Shown: piece after piece, positions 13,981 through 21,782 of the stretch
Numbering within the stretch: the first letter of the stretch is position 1
Layout of the letters: each line of letters starts with the position of its first letter
NCBI GenBank assembly: GCA_035693105.1
Contig: DASSHC010000436.1
Coordinates: forward strand, 1-23,740
DNA length: 23,740 nt
Reading direction: 5' to 3'
Source of the DNA: DASSHC01 sp035693105
GTDB taxonomy: Bacteria; Chloroflexota; Chloroflexia; Thermomicrobiales; Thermomicrobiaceae
Notes under the pieces: model-generated
The model's input: only the letters and a program-made list of their open reading frames with translations
The model's database searches: none
Told to the model about the DNA's origin: nothing
Made by a program: the position numbers and the translations under genes

Positions 13981-15171
13981 TCAGATCGTCTCCGCCACGG
14001 CCAGCCCCGGCCGGCGCAGCGCCCGCTCGACCATCAGGATACCCGCCAGGAGCGGCGCGGCCAGCCCCAGCGCCAAAAGCAGCGGCGCGACCGGCGCCAT
14101 ATCGTACAGCCAGCCGGCCAGGAAGGGCGCCGAGGAATAGCCCAGCCCGGCGCTCAGCTCCCCCAGGGCGAAGGTGCGCGCGTGCAGGCGGCGCGGCGCG
14201 ACCTCGCCGAGCGCGGCCGAGAAGAGCGACCAGGCGACCGAGAAGCCGCCGCGCAGCGCGTAGGCCAGCGCGAAGATCGCCAGATGGTTGCCGGCCGAGA
14301 GGAGCGCCAGCCCGAGCGCGACCGCCGCCGCGGAGAGGGCCACCGCCGCCAGCGGGCGCTGAAACGGCTTGAGCCGGCTGATCATGATGCCGAGGATGAT
14401 GCTGCCGACCGCGGCGAAGGAGCCCAGCAGGCCGATGACGCCGGTATCGATGCCGTGGACATCCTGCAGGAAGTTGGGGATCAGGGTGACACCCAGCGAC
14501 AGGATGAAGAGCGTGGCGAACTCCAGCGCCGCGATCAGGGCGATGGGGCGGATCGCCAGCACCTCACCGAAGGTGGCGGGCGGCCCCTCGTGCACCGGCA
14601 CCGGCCGGTCGCTGATGGTGGCGAAGGCCAGCACCGCGCAGCCGGTGAGCGCCGCGGCGGCGGCAAACACCGAGCGCAGCCCGATCTGGTCGGCGATCAG
14701 GCCGCCGAGCGCCGGGGTCGCCAGCAGGGTGAGCGAGGGGCCGACGGTGTAGATCATGGTGAAGGCCCGGGTGCGCTCGCGGTCGCCCTGCGCGCTCTCG
14801 GCGATGGCACTGGAGATCGAGGGGAAGGCGACGTTCCCCAGGGTGAGGATCATCGCGGCCGGGATCAATTGCCACCAGTTCTGCGCCAGCGCCAGCAGGA
14901 ACATGCCGATCACGCTGAGCGAGCGGCCGCCGACGATCAGACGCCGGGGCGCCACCCGGTCGGCGATCAGCCCGCTGGGCAGGAGCGCCATCAGCCGCGA
15001 GAGACCCATGGCGCCCATCACCAGCCCGATCTGGGGCGGGGTGGCGCCGAGCGCGGCGATGTAGAGCGGCCAGAGAGTCTGGTAGATGCCGAAGGCGCCC
15101 TCGTTGCAGGCCATCGCCACGAAGATGCGCTGGTTGTCTCGGCTGAGCCCCAGGCCCGGTCTGCGCGCCAC
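13981..15171 (-). CDS. Major facilitator superfamily transporter
   Basis: 396 aa, about 12 hydrophobic segments in two six-helix halves. The MFS motif A between TM2 and TM3 reads GLIADRVAPRRLIVGGRSL, and TM4-5 contain the R-x-R/PxxGG-type sequence (ERTRAFTMIYTVG, then ALGGLIADQIGLR). This is the pattern of drug or metabolite efflux carriers; the substrate cannot be read from the sequence. The start is the GTG at 15171 with a GGGGGACGAAGA leader that serves as a mediocre ribosome site. A TATACT on this strand at 15217-15212 may be its -10. It is divergent from the kinase gene at 15300 and followed by a co-transcribed unknown gene. Confidence 0.88.
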   Translation of the reverse strand: MARRPGLGLSRDNQRIFVAMACNEGAFGIYQTLWPLYIAALGATPPQIGLVMGAMGLSRLMALLPSGLIADRVAPRRLIVGGRSLSVIGMFLLALAQNWWQLIPAAMILTLGNVAFPSISSAIAESAQGDRERTRAFTMIYTVGPSLTLLATPALGGLIADQIGLRSVFAAAAALTGCAVLAFATISDRPVPVHEGPPATFGEVLAIRPIALIAALEFATLFILSLGVTLIPNFLQDVHGIDTGVIGLLGSFAAVGSIILGIMISRLKPFQRPLAAVALSAAAVALGLALLSAGNHLAIFALAYALRGGFSVAWSLFSAALGEVAPRRLHARTFALGELSAGLGYSSAPFLAGWLYDMAPVAPLLLALGLAAPLLAGILMVERALRRPGLAVAETI

Positions 15172-15287
15172 GCTCTTCGTCCCCCAGACATCGCGTCCCT
15201 GACGGGGTACTAGTATATCGAGCGGTACGCTTCCGCGCCCTCAATCGTCGCCGCGCCAGCGCGCGTCTCGCGCCGGCGGATCCGGTG

Positions 15288-15293
15288 TATAAC
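15288..15293 (+). promoter_or_regulatory. -10 box for a probably leaderless transcript
   Basis: TATAAC ends seven bases before the ATG at 15300, where transcription would begin. There is no Shine-Dalgarno sequence between them (the gap is CCCCCT), so the mRNA is probably leaderless. No clear -35 box is seen. Confidence 0.45.
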
Positions 15294-15299
15294 CCCCCT

Positions 15300-16295
15300 A
15301 TGAACGAGGGAACTGAGCACACCCGCCGCCCAGGCGAGGCGGAAGCCAGAGTTGTCCTGGAACGCATCACCGGTCTCCCGGTTGTCTGGATCGCCCGCTT
15401 CCCCACCGGCCTGGCGCACTACGTCTACGACGCGTGCATCGAGGATGGGCGGCTGTACGTCGTGCGGCTGACGACGCCCGCGCAACGCAACGACTTCGCC
15501 GGGGCCGTCTACTGGCACAGCCGGCTGGCGCCGCGCGGCGTGCCGCTGCCGGCGCTGCTGCACGTCGATCTCGCGGGTGAATTGGCGGATTTCCCGGCGC
15601 TGGTGCTGGAGCGTCTGCCGGGGACCGACCTGGACGCCGTCTACCCGGCGCTGACCGAGCGCGAGCTACGGCGGTTGGCGGGCGAGATCGTCGCCATCCA
15701 GCGGCTCGCGGCGAGCCTGCCCCTCGGCCCCGGCTACGGCTTCGCCCGCTCCTACGCCGACCCCGCGCTCTACCCGACCTGGAGCGACCTGCTCGACGCG
15801 CGGCTGGCGCGCTCCCGCCGCTGGATCAGGGTGGCCGGTGTGGTGGACGAGGCGCTGATCGACCGACTCACGGTGGCGTTCGACGCCGGGCGACCCTACT
15901 TCGCGACCATCGAGCCGCGCTGCTTCCTCGACGACCTGACCACCAAGAACGTGATCGTCGATCGCGGCCGGCTCTGCGGCATCGTCGATGTCGATTGGGT
16001 GTGCTTTGGCGATCCGCTGCTGACGCCCGCGCTGACCCGCATGGCGCTCCTCTCGCGCGGCTACGACCCGAGCTATGTCGCGTACTGGCTCGAGTTGCTC
16101 GACCTCAGCCCGGCGCAGTCTGCCGCCATGACGCTCTACACCGCGCTCTTCGCGGCCACGTTCCTCGGTGAACTTGGGCAGGCGTTCAACCGCGCGCTGG
16201 CGCCCGAGGTCGATCAGGACCGGCTGCAACACCTGCTCGCGATCCTCGACGGCCTCCTATCCGAGGCCGAGCGCCAGCGCCCCAGTTTCACGTGA
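15300..16295 (+). CDS. Aminoglycoside-phosphotransferase-like (APH family) kinase
   Basis: 331 aa, the usual size for APH/choline-kinase-fold enzymes. The N-lobe has ARFPTGLAHYVYDACIEDG (32-50) and VVRLTTP with a hydrophobic ATP pocket (LVLERLPGTDLDAVYPALTE, 101-120). The catalytic loop normally reads H-x-D-x4-N; here it is CFLDDLTTKNVIV with Asp211/Asp212 and Asn217 but no histidine. The metal site follows as GIVDVDWVCFGDP with Asp230/Asp232. The substrate is unknown: such proteins phosphorylate sugars, antibiotics, choline, homoserine and others. It is likely translated from a leaderless mRNA. The stop codon lies inside the parS-like palindrome. Confidence 0.82.
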   Translation: MNEGTEHTRRPGEAEARVVLERITGLPVVWIARFPTGLAHYVYDACIEDGRLYVVRLTTPAQRNDFAGAVYWHSRLAPRGVPLPALLHVDLAGELADFPALVLERLPGTDLDAVYPALTERELRRLAGEIVAIQRLAASLPLGPGYGFARSYADPALYPTWSDLLDARLARSRRWIRVAGVVDEALIDRLTVAFDAGRPYFATIEPRCFLDDLTTKNVIVDRGRLCGIVDVDWVCFGDPLLTPALTRMALLSRGYDPSYVAYWLELLDLSPAQSAAMTLYTALFAATFLGELGQAFNRALAPEVDQDRLQHLLAILDGLLSEAERQRPSFT

Positions 16296-16298
16296 AAC
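16285..16298. other. parS-like ParB site (perfect 14 bp core)
   Basis: GTTTCACGTGAAAC is a perfect palindrome and the exact core of the conserved bacterial parS site (full consensus TGTTTCACGTGAAACA; the outer bases here are A and G). It overlaps the TGA of the kinase gene (16293-16295) and reaches into the 11-base gap before the convergent phosphoesterase stop. There is no T-run, so a terminator role is unlikely. It lies about 10 kb from the DnaA-box cluster. Confidence 0.65.
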
Positions 16299-16306
16299 GG
16301 ACGGCT

Positions 16307-17215
16307 CTAGCGGAAGAACTCGGACAGGTCGTTGGCGCCGCAGCTCAGGTTGAGGCAGCCGAGACCCCAGCTCTCTTCGACGGTGCGCAGCACCGAGTAG
16401 TGGTCGTGGCGCACATGGGATCGGTAGCCGGGCGGGGTACGCGGCGAGATGACGATCGTGGCCACTTTGCCCCCGTGGCCGGCCTTGGTGGTGCCCTCGT
16501 CCCAGGTGATCACGAGCAGGCTGTTCGACGAACGCCAGGTGGCGCTGTTGAGCAGATGGCTGGGGAGCCAGTCGTGCAGCCAGCTATCGCCGGTGGCCAG
16601 CGAGCAGTCGTGCATGTCGTGGCAGAGGTTGGGGACGATCAGCTCGAAGTCGGCCGCGGCGGGATCGAAGTGGCTGAAGTCGCTGATGTTGTCGCAGCGC
16701 GACGGGTCGTTGCTGATGTCGGTGAAGGAGATGGCCGGGTTGTGCTTGCGGGCGTAGGTGCCCGTCCCATCCTCGCCTCCCGTGGCGCTGTCGTCCTTGT
16801 AGCAGCCGAGCGGCACGTTCTCCTCGTAGACGCGCCAGCTGCGCCCGTGCGCTTCGAGTTGGTCGGCCAGATTGCTCCCGGGCAGGTCGTGATGGCCGTC
16901 GTCGCTGACCCCCTGGGTCGAGCCGGAGAAGAGCGCCAGGTAGTTCGGCTGCGAGGGGTGCGCCAGCGCGTAGTAGTTGAGCGCCAACCCATACTGACCG
17001 GCCAGGCTGTTGATGTAGGGCGCCTCGGCGCTGCCGATCACGTGTCCCTCTTCGTGGTTCTCGAAGACGAGCAGGTAGATGTGGTCGAAGGCCGGCATAG
17101 ACGCTCCGGGCGTCGCGGTCAGCGTCGGGCTGTCCCCGCTGTCCGGGACACAGCCCGCCAGGAGCGCCGTCAGCAGCAGCAGCGCCAGCAGTCGGCGATA
17201 GGCGCGGTGAACCAT
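16307..17215 (-). CDS. Lipoprotein phosphoesterase (acid phosphatase / phospholipase-C family)
   Basis: 302 aa. An N-terminal lipoprotein signal (LLALLLLTALLAGC, Cys22) predicts export and lipid anchoring on the outer face of the membrane. The mature part belongs to the alkaline-phosphatase-like phosphoesterase family (PF04185): FENHEEGHVIGSAEAPYINS (51-70), where the Glu52/Asn53 pair binds metal, then the hallmark HPSQPNY (86-92), SGSTQGVSDDGHHD, NLADQLEAHGRSWRVYEENV, and ITWDEGTTKAGHGGKVATIV. Members hydrolyse phosphomonoesters or phospholipids; substrate unknown. The start is the ATG at 17215 with GAGAGG nine bases upstream. It is divergent from the threonine aldolase and convergent with the kinase. 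Confidence 0.88.
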   Translation of the reverse strand: MVHRAYRRLLALLLLTALLAGCVPDSGDSPTLTATPGASMPAFDHIYLLVFENHEEGHVIGSAEAPYINSLAGQYGLALNYYALAHPSQPNYLALFSGSTQGVSDDGHHDLPGSNLADQLEAHGRSWRVYEENVPLGCYKDDSATGGEDGTGTYARKHNPAISFTDISNDPSRCDNISDFSHFDPAAADFELIVPNLCHDMHDCSLATGDSWLHDWLPSHLLNSATWRSSNSLLVITWDEGTTKAGHGGKVATIVISPRTPPGYRSHVRHDHYSVLRTVEESWGLGCLNLSCGANDLSEFFR

Positions 17216-17304
17216 GATATTCTGCCTCTCATGCACGGCCTGAGCGTGTCCTCTGCCCCTCGCCCGCGCGAAGCCGTCTCCGCATGCGTTCAGACCGGAG
17301 CGAT

Positions 17305-17349
17305 GAGTCACACCTGTTCGGAGACAGGGGTAACACATTTCGGAGCAGG
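17305..17349. repeat. Imperfect tandem repeat, possible transposon-end remnant
   Basis: Two ~23-base units sit side by side between divergent genes: GTCACACCTGTTCGGAGACA (17308-17327) and GTAACACATTTCGGAGCAGG (17330-17349). Short direct repeats like these occur at the ends of some IS481-type elements. No transposase gene or second end is present, so this may be a remnant or a tandem regulatory site. Confidence 0.35.
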
Positions 17350-17420
17350 CTGCACGGTCGAGATCGCGGAGAGTTGAGCAGAGCGCTCCCCGGCGGGTGG
17401 GCGAGACGAGGGCACCCCCC

Positions 17421-17449
17421 TCGCCAAGCCGCCGCGCAGGGATCATAAT
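17421..17449 (+). promoter_or_regulatory. Promoter for the threonine aldolase gene
   Basis: TCGCCA (17421-17426) and CATAAT (17444-17449) with a 17-base spacer, 23 bases before the ATG. Confidence 0.45.
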
Positions 17450-17472
17450 CGCGGCGCACGGAAGGAGCACCG

Positions 17473-18504
17473 ATGATCGACCTGAATAGCGACACCGCCT
17501 CACGCCCCACGGCCGAGATGCGCCAGTTCATGGCCGGGGCCCCGGTCGGCGACGAGCAGCTGGGCGAGGATCCCTCGGTCAACCAGTTACAAGACATGGT
17601 GGCCGAGCTGTTGGGCAAAGAAGCCGCCCTCTTTCTCCCCAGCGGCACCATGTGCAACGCCATCGGCATCAAGGTCCATACCCAGCCCGGCGACCGCATC
17701 ATCCTCGAGCGCTACGCCCACCCCTTCACCTCGGAGGGCGCCGGCCCGGCCCTGATGTCCGGCGTCATGACCGCCACCGTCGAAGGCCAGCGCGGCGTCT
17801 TCCAGCCGGAGCAGGTGGCCGAACTCGCCACCCCCGCCAACAACCACGTGCCGCCGACCACCCTCGTCTGCCTGGAGAACACCCACAACCGCGGCGGCGG
17901 CAAGGTCTGGCCGCTGGAGACCCTCAACGCCGTGGCCCAGACGGCGCATGGGCTCGGTCTCAAGACTCACCTCGACGGCGCCCGCTTGCTCAACGCGGTG
18001 GTCGCCTCGGGTATCCCGGCGGCCACCTGGGGTGAAAACATGGACACGGTCTGGATCGACCTTTCGAAAGGCTTGGGTGCGCCGGTGGGGGGCGTGCTGG
18101 CCGGTGACGCCGAGACGATGCGGCGGGCGCGGCGTTACAAGCACATGTTCGGGGGCGCGATGCGCCAGGCGGGGATCATCGCGGCGGCGGGGATCTACGC
18201 GCTGGAGCACAACGTCGAACGGCTGGCCGAGGACCACGCCAACGCGCGGCGGCTGGCCGAGGGGTTGGCGGAGATCCCAGGCATCCAGGTCGACCCCGAC
18301 GCGGTCGAGACCAACATCGTCTTCTTCGACGTGCGCGAGACCGGCATGACCGCCGAGGAGATCGCCGCCGGGCTGCGCGAGCGCGGCGTGCGCATCAACG
18401 GCAGCAACTACCGCTTCCGCGCGGTGACACACCTCGACATCAGCCGCGCCGACATCGACCGCACCGTCGAGGCGATGACCGAGGTGGTGATGGCCAGGCG
18501 CTAA
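17473..18504 (+). CDS. ltaE: Low-specificity threonine aldolase (PLP-dependent)
   Basis: Cleaves L-threonine or L-allo-threonine to glycine and acetaldehyde. 343 aa, the normal length. PLP site: DLSKGLGAPVGGVLAG with Lys199 as the Schiff-base lysine; the conserved His83 stacks on the cofactor (RYAHPF), and HLDGARL (166-172) supplies Asp168 and Arg171. N-terminal DLNSDTASRPTAEMR and GDEQLGEDPSVNQLQ (26-40) and ENTHNRGGGKVWP (135-147) are typical of the family. The start is the ATG at 17473 with AGGAG five bases upstream. A related beta-eliminating lyase with other substrates is possible. Its 3' end is six bases from the convergent ankyrin gene. Confidence 0.9.
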   Translation: MIDLNSDTASRPTAEMRQFMAGAPVGDEQLGEDPSVNQLQDMVAELLGKEAALFLPSGTMCNAIGIKVHTQPGDRIILERYAHPFTSEGAGPALMSGVMTATVEGQRGVFQPEQVAELATPANNHVPPTTLVCLENTHNRGGGKVWPLETLNAVAQTAHGLGLKTHLDGARLLNAVVASGIPAATWGENMDTVWIDLSKGLGAPVGGVLAGDAETMRRARRYKHMFGGAMRQAGIIAAAGIYALEHNVERLAEDHANARRLAEGLAEIPGIQVDPDAVETNIVFFDVRETGMTAEEIAAGLRERGVRINGSNYRFRAVTHLDISRADIDRTVEAMTEVVMARR

Positions 18505-18510
18505 GAGGCG

Positions 18511-18909
18511 CTAGGGCTCGTCGTCCTGCAGCAGGCGCACCACCGCGGCGGCCGGCTCGCCGCCCGCCTGGGCGTGGGCCAGCAGCGGGATGCCGTGCGG
18601 GCCGCTGGCCCGGCGCAGCTCCGGGAAGGCGCGCAGCATGGCGCGCACGATCTCGACCTCGCCGAGCATGGCGGCGGCGAAGAGGTCGAGCCGCGCGCCG
18701 TGCGCCAGCAGTTCTTCGGCAATGTCGCGCCGCCCCATGTGCGCCGCCGCGCCCAGCGCCGTCTCCCAGTCGCCGCCGCCCCAGTCCCAGGCGGCGTTGA
18801 CCAGCCCCGGGTGCGCCTGCAATAGCTCGCGCACCCGCTCCAGGTTGCCGTGCGCGTTTCCGACGAACTCCTGCACCACCTCGGCCACGATCGCCGCTGG
18901 CTGCTCCAT
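18511..18909 (-). CDS. Ankyrin-repeat protein
   Basis: 132 aa with about three ankyrin repeats and no other domain: LERVRELLQAHPGLVNAAWD, ALGAAAHMGRRDIAEELLAH with GARLDLFAAAMLGEVEIVRA, and FPELRRASGPHGIPLLAHAQ with a final AAAVVRLL. The start is the ATG at 18909, with AAGGAGGAG just upstream. Such short ankyrin proteins are protein-binding modules of unknown role in bacteria. Confidence 0.85.
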   Translation of the reverse strand: MEQPAAIVAEVVQEFVGNAHGNLERVRELLQAHPGLVNAAWDWGGGDWETALGAAAHMGRRDIAEELLAHGARLDLFAAAMLGEVEIVRAMLRAFPELRRASGPHGIPLLAHAQAGGEPAAAVVRLLQDDEP

Positions 18910-18971
18910 CGCTCCTCCTTGACGCAACCCGACAATGACTTCTCTAAGACGCGCGATGTGGCCGCTGGTTG

Positions 18972-19325
18972 TCAGGGCGTCTCGCCGCCCTCGGGACCGT
19001 AGAAGAGCACCCAGGTGGCGAAGTCGTCGCTGAAGTCCTCGAAGCGGTGGACGACGCCGGCCGGGACGAAGATCACGTCGCCGGGGCCGAAGGGATGGCG
19101 CTCCTCGCCGTTGAGAACGGTGCCCTGCCCGCTAATAACCACGTAGACCTCGTCGCGCGTGTGCGGCTTTTGCCGGTCCGCGCCGCGCGGCGCGTAGTAC
19201 TCGACCTCCAGGCTGCCGTGCCGCAGCACCGGCGCCGCCAGATTGCCCGCTGGGATTGGCAGACCGGCCGCCTGTGCGACCGTCACGTGCCGGTTCGTCG
19301 CGCCTGGATCCCGCTCGTCATTCAC
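18972..19325 (-). CDS. Single-domain cupin protein
   Basis: 117 aa. The start is the GTG at 19325 with AGGAG eight bases upstream; the frame stays open upstream to 19610 but reads as Arg-rich non-coding sequence. The cupin motif 1 is KPHTRDEVYVVISGQG with metal ligands His55 and Glu59, and motif 2 is FGPGDVIFVPAGVVHRFED with His93. The fold binds a metal or small ligand. Function unknown: candidates are an isomerase, an oxygenase or a sensor. Confidence 0.85.
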   Translation of the reverse strand: MNDERDPGATNRHVTVAQAAGLPIPAGNLAAPVLRHGSLEVEYYAPRGADRQKPHTRDEVYVVISGQGTVLNGEERHPFGPGDVIFVPAGVVHRFEDFSDDFATWVLFYGPEGGETP

Positions 19326-19435
19326 CCCGTGCGCTCCTCGCTCTCGGCCCTGGCCGGCCGCCGACTGTCGCGCCATTGTAACGGCGCCGCGCCGCGCGTG
19401 ACGCGCCAGGCATGGCGAACGGGCTAGGCTCCAGA

Positions 19436-19456
19436 GTGCCGGGTTCCGTCCGGCAC
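19436..19456 (+). other. Hairpin in the leader of the membrane-protein operon
   Basis: GTGCCGG (19436-19442) pairs with CCGGCAC (19450-19456) around a seven-base loop, about 75 bases before the ATG at 19530. There is no following T-run and no known riboswitch pattern, so it may be only an incidental structure. Confidence 0.25.
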
Positions 19457-19529
19457 AGGCCCTGCGAAGGCGACCGTCTGCCTCGCGGCCAACGCGACGA
19501 GAAGATCGGTAAGAAAGAGAGATTACGCC

Positions 19530-20423
19530 ATGGCCATTTCGAAACCCGCACCCTCGGCACGCGGCCGCCCGGCGCGGCCGGCGCGAGCGCGCACCGAGCG
19601 GCCGCACCACGGGTCGCGCTTCGCGCTGCCCACCTGGCTCTCGGTGCCGCTGGTGGCGGTGGCGGCGACCGCCGCCGCCTTCGGCGTCTTCGACCCCTCC
19701 ATCTTCCGCGATCCGGCGATGACGGCCGGCAACGCGCGCGGCACGGAGCTGGTGATCCTGGTGCTGGCGCTGCCCGTGCTCATCGGCTCGATCATCCTGA
19801 CCTGGCGCGGCTCACTGCGGGCGCGGCTGGTCTGGCTCGGCGCGCTGGGCTACATCTTCTACAACGCGTTCGTGTTCGCCTTCGCGGTGCGCTTCAACGA
19901 GCTCTTCCTGCTCTACGTGGCGACGCTCTCGCTGGCGTTCTGGTCGCTGCTGACACTGGTGCGCCGGCTCGATCCGGAGCTGTTCCGCGCCCACGCCGCG
20001 CCCGGACTGCCGGTGCGCTTCATCGCCGGCTTCCTGGTCGCCATGACCGCCCTCTTCTTCGCTACCTGGATGCGCGACATCGTGCCGGCCCTGATCGACA
20101 ACACCGCACCGGCTGGGCTGGCGGGGACAGGAATGCTGACCAACCCCTTCCACGTGATGGACCTGAGCGTGATGTTCCCGCTGCAATTGCTGGCCGCCGC
20201 CTGGATCTGGCGCCGCCGGGCCTGGGGCTATCTCCTCGCCGGCGCGCTGCTGGTGATGCTGACGTTCGAGTCGGTCAGCGTGGCGACCGATCAGGTCTTC
20301 GGCCACCTCGCCGACCCGGCGCAGTCGCTGGCGGCCGTGCCCATGTTCGCGGTGCTGACGCTGGTGGCGCTGGTCCCGACCGTGATCATGCTGCGGGGCA
20401 TCCGCGCCAAGGCCACTGCGTGA
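19530..20423 (+). CDS. Polytopic membrane protein, unknown function
   Basis: 297 aa. A basic, disordered N-terminal tail (ARGRPARPARARTERPHHGS, 10-29) is followed by about eight hydrophobic segments near residues 36-52, 74-90, 99-120, 125-144, 163-181, 208-227, 232-251 and 271-290. None carries a transporter signature I recognise. The ATG at 19530 is preceded by AAGAAAGAGAG. The flavodoxin gene follows 31 bases downstream in the same direction, so the pair is an operon and may form a redox or membrane-linked unit. Confidence 0.8.
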   Translation: MAISKPAPSARGRPARPARARTERPHHGSRFALPTWLSVPLVAVAATAAAFGVFDPSIFRDPAMTAGNARGTELVILVLALPVLIGSIILTWRGSLRARLVWLGALGYIFYNAFVFAFAVRFNELFLLYVATLSLAFWSLLTLVRRLDPELFRAHAAPGLPVRFIAGFLVAMTALFFATWMRDIVPALIDNTAPAGLAGTGMLTNPFHVMDLSVMFPLQLLAAAWIWRRRAWGYLLAGALLVMLTFESVSVATDQVFGHLADPAQSLAAVPMFAVLTLVALVPTVIMLRGIRAKATA

Positions 20424-20454
20424 GGATGATGCATACGACGACGGGAGGAACACG

Positions 20455-20976
20455 ATGACGACGAACAGCGACAATATCCGCGTCCTGATCGCGGTGGCCA
20501 GCAAGCACGGCGCCACACGCGGCATCGCGGACGCCATCGCCGCCGAACTGCGGCGACGCGGGCTCGACGCCGAGGTGCGCGAGGCTGCCGAGGTGCGGGA
20601 TATCGGGGGCTACGACGCGGTCATCCTCGGCAGCGCGGTCTACATGGGCAAGTGGCTGCCGGCGGCGCGCGAGCTGGCCGCCAGCCAGCGGGAGGCGCTG
20701 GCCCAGCTTCCGGTCTGGCTCTTCAGCAGCGGCCCGCTGGGCCACGAGAACCCGCAGCCGCAGGGCGAGCCGGCGCAGCTCGGTCGGCTGCTCGCGGAGA
20801 CGAACGCCCGCGGCCACCGCATCTTCGCCGGCGAACTGGACAAGCGCGAGCTGGGCGCCGGCGAGCGGCTGCTGGCCCGCGCGGTCAAAGCGCCCGAGGG
20901 CGACTTCCGCGACTGGGACGCCATCCGCGCCTGGGCCGATGAGATCGCCGCCGCGCTCGCGCCGGCCCGCCGCTAG
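20455..20976 (+). CDS. Flavodoxin-domain protein (HemG-like protoporphyrinogen oxidase family)
   Basis: 173 aa, cytoplasmic FMN-binding fold. The phosphate-binding loop is ASKHGATRGIADAIA (15-29); the flavin-ring loops are GYDAVILGSAVYMGKWL (52-68) and PVWLFSSGPLG (86-96). This resembles HemG, menaquinone-dependent protoporphyrinogen oxidase, and its flavodoxin relatives; the GSAVYMGKW loop is typical. A general flavodoxin role is equally possible. The start is the ATG at 20455, with GGGAGGAACACG upstream. Its stop shares CTAG with the stop of the convergent cupin dioxygenase gene. Confidence 0.82.
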   Translation: MTTNSDNIRVLIAVASKHGATRGIADAIAAELRRRGLDAEVREAAEVRDIGGYDAVILGSAVYMGKWLPAARELAASQREALAQLPVWLFSSGPLGHENPQPQGEPAQLGRLLAETNARGHRIFAGELDKRELGAGERLLARAVKAPEGDFRDWDAIRAWADEIAAALAPARR

Positions 20977-21620
20977 CCTGCATCACCAGTCGCCGCCTCG
21001 CACGGCGCGTTGCTGTAGCCGGAGCGGAAGGAGTTGGTGGTCTCGGCGGCCTGGTCGTAGGTGTGGCGCAGCACGCAGCCGGTGTCGTTGCCGAGCAGGT
21101 GGATCGAGATCGAGGGCACGGCCGAGCTCGTGGTGACGCGGTGGATGTCGTTGTCCGGCGGCAGGATGGCGTAGAAGTCGCCGGGGCCGACGCGCCGCTC
21201 CTCCAGCAGCTCGATCTTCGCCTCGCCGGCGTCGGGGTCGCCGGCCATCAGCGCGTACATCTCCTCTTGCTGCTCGCCGCGGTAGAGGCCGATCAGCCCC
21301 CAGGCCAGGTGGTCGTGGACCGGGGTCATGGCGCCGGACGGCACGACCAGCGAGAAGATGGTGAAGACCGGGCTCTCCGAGCGGTAGAGGAGGTACTGAC
21401 CGATGCCGCCACCCATGCCGCTCGTCTCGTCCGGCTGGGCGTACTCCGCCGGCAGCCACTGCTGATCGGCCAGCAGCCGGGCGAAGGGGGGCTGCAGGCG
21501 CTCCACCAGCGGGCCGGGGCTGTCCGCCGCCGCGATGGCGGCGCGCACGTTACCCACGAATTCCCGCAGCGCGGGGCTGTCGATGAAATACTCCTCGCCG
21601 CTCTGGCCGGTCGCGCTCAT
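20973..21620 (-). CDS. Cupin thiol dioxygenase-like protein (cysteine dioxygenase family)
   Basis: 215 aa. A mononuclear Fe(II) cupin: HDHLAWGLIGLYRGEQQEEM (102-121) gives His102 and His104, DIHRV gives His160, and IHLLGND gives His174. Three such histidines form the iron site of cysteine dioxygenase and 3-mercaptopropionate dioxygenase. The SGAMTPVHDH lead-in and the EERRVGPGDFY turn fit this superfamily. Exact substrate (cysteine, 3-mercaptopropionate, cysteamine) cannot be told. The start is the ATG at 21620 with AGGAG seven bases upstream. It is divergent from the transaminase gene, which could handle sulfinated products such as hypotaurine. Confidence 0.8.
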   Translation of the reverse strand: MSATGQSGEEYFIDSPALREFVGNVRAAIAAADSPGPLVERLQPPFARLLADQQWLPAEYAQPDETSGMGGGIGQYLLYRSESPVFTIFSLVVPSGAMTPVHDHLAWGLIGLYRGEQQEEMYALMAGDPDAGEAKIELLEERRVGPGDFYAILPPDNDIHRVTTSSAVPSISIHLLGNDTGCVLRHTYDQAAETTNSFRSGYSNAPCEAATGDAG

Positions 21621-21782
21621 CGTCGGGCTCCTCTCGCGTCGCCTGTCGTCTCGCCGGCAGCCTACGGCAGCGTCGGCTTATCGACAAGCGGGCACGCGTG
21701 CCGCCGTGGACGACGCGCGCGTCCTGCCGTAGAGTGAGCGCGACAGACGGATCGAGCAAGTCCAAGCGGAGGGATTGCCGGC

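Noticed and set aside
14182..15213. 343-codon plus-strand frame antisense to the MFS transporter
   Set aside because: Extremely charged and repetitive translation; the transporter on the other strand is clear.
19430..19529. Riboswitch upstream of the membrane-protein operon
   Set aside because: A short hairpin is present but no conserved core of any riboswitch class I know.
20128..20170. CACGTG in a coding region near 20151 as a third parS
   Set aside because: Flanks do not match: only about nine of fourteen core bases agree.
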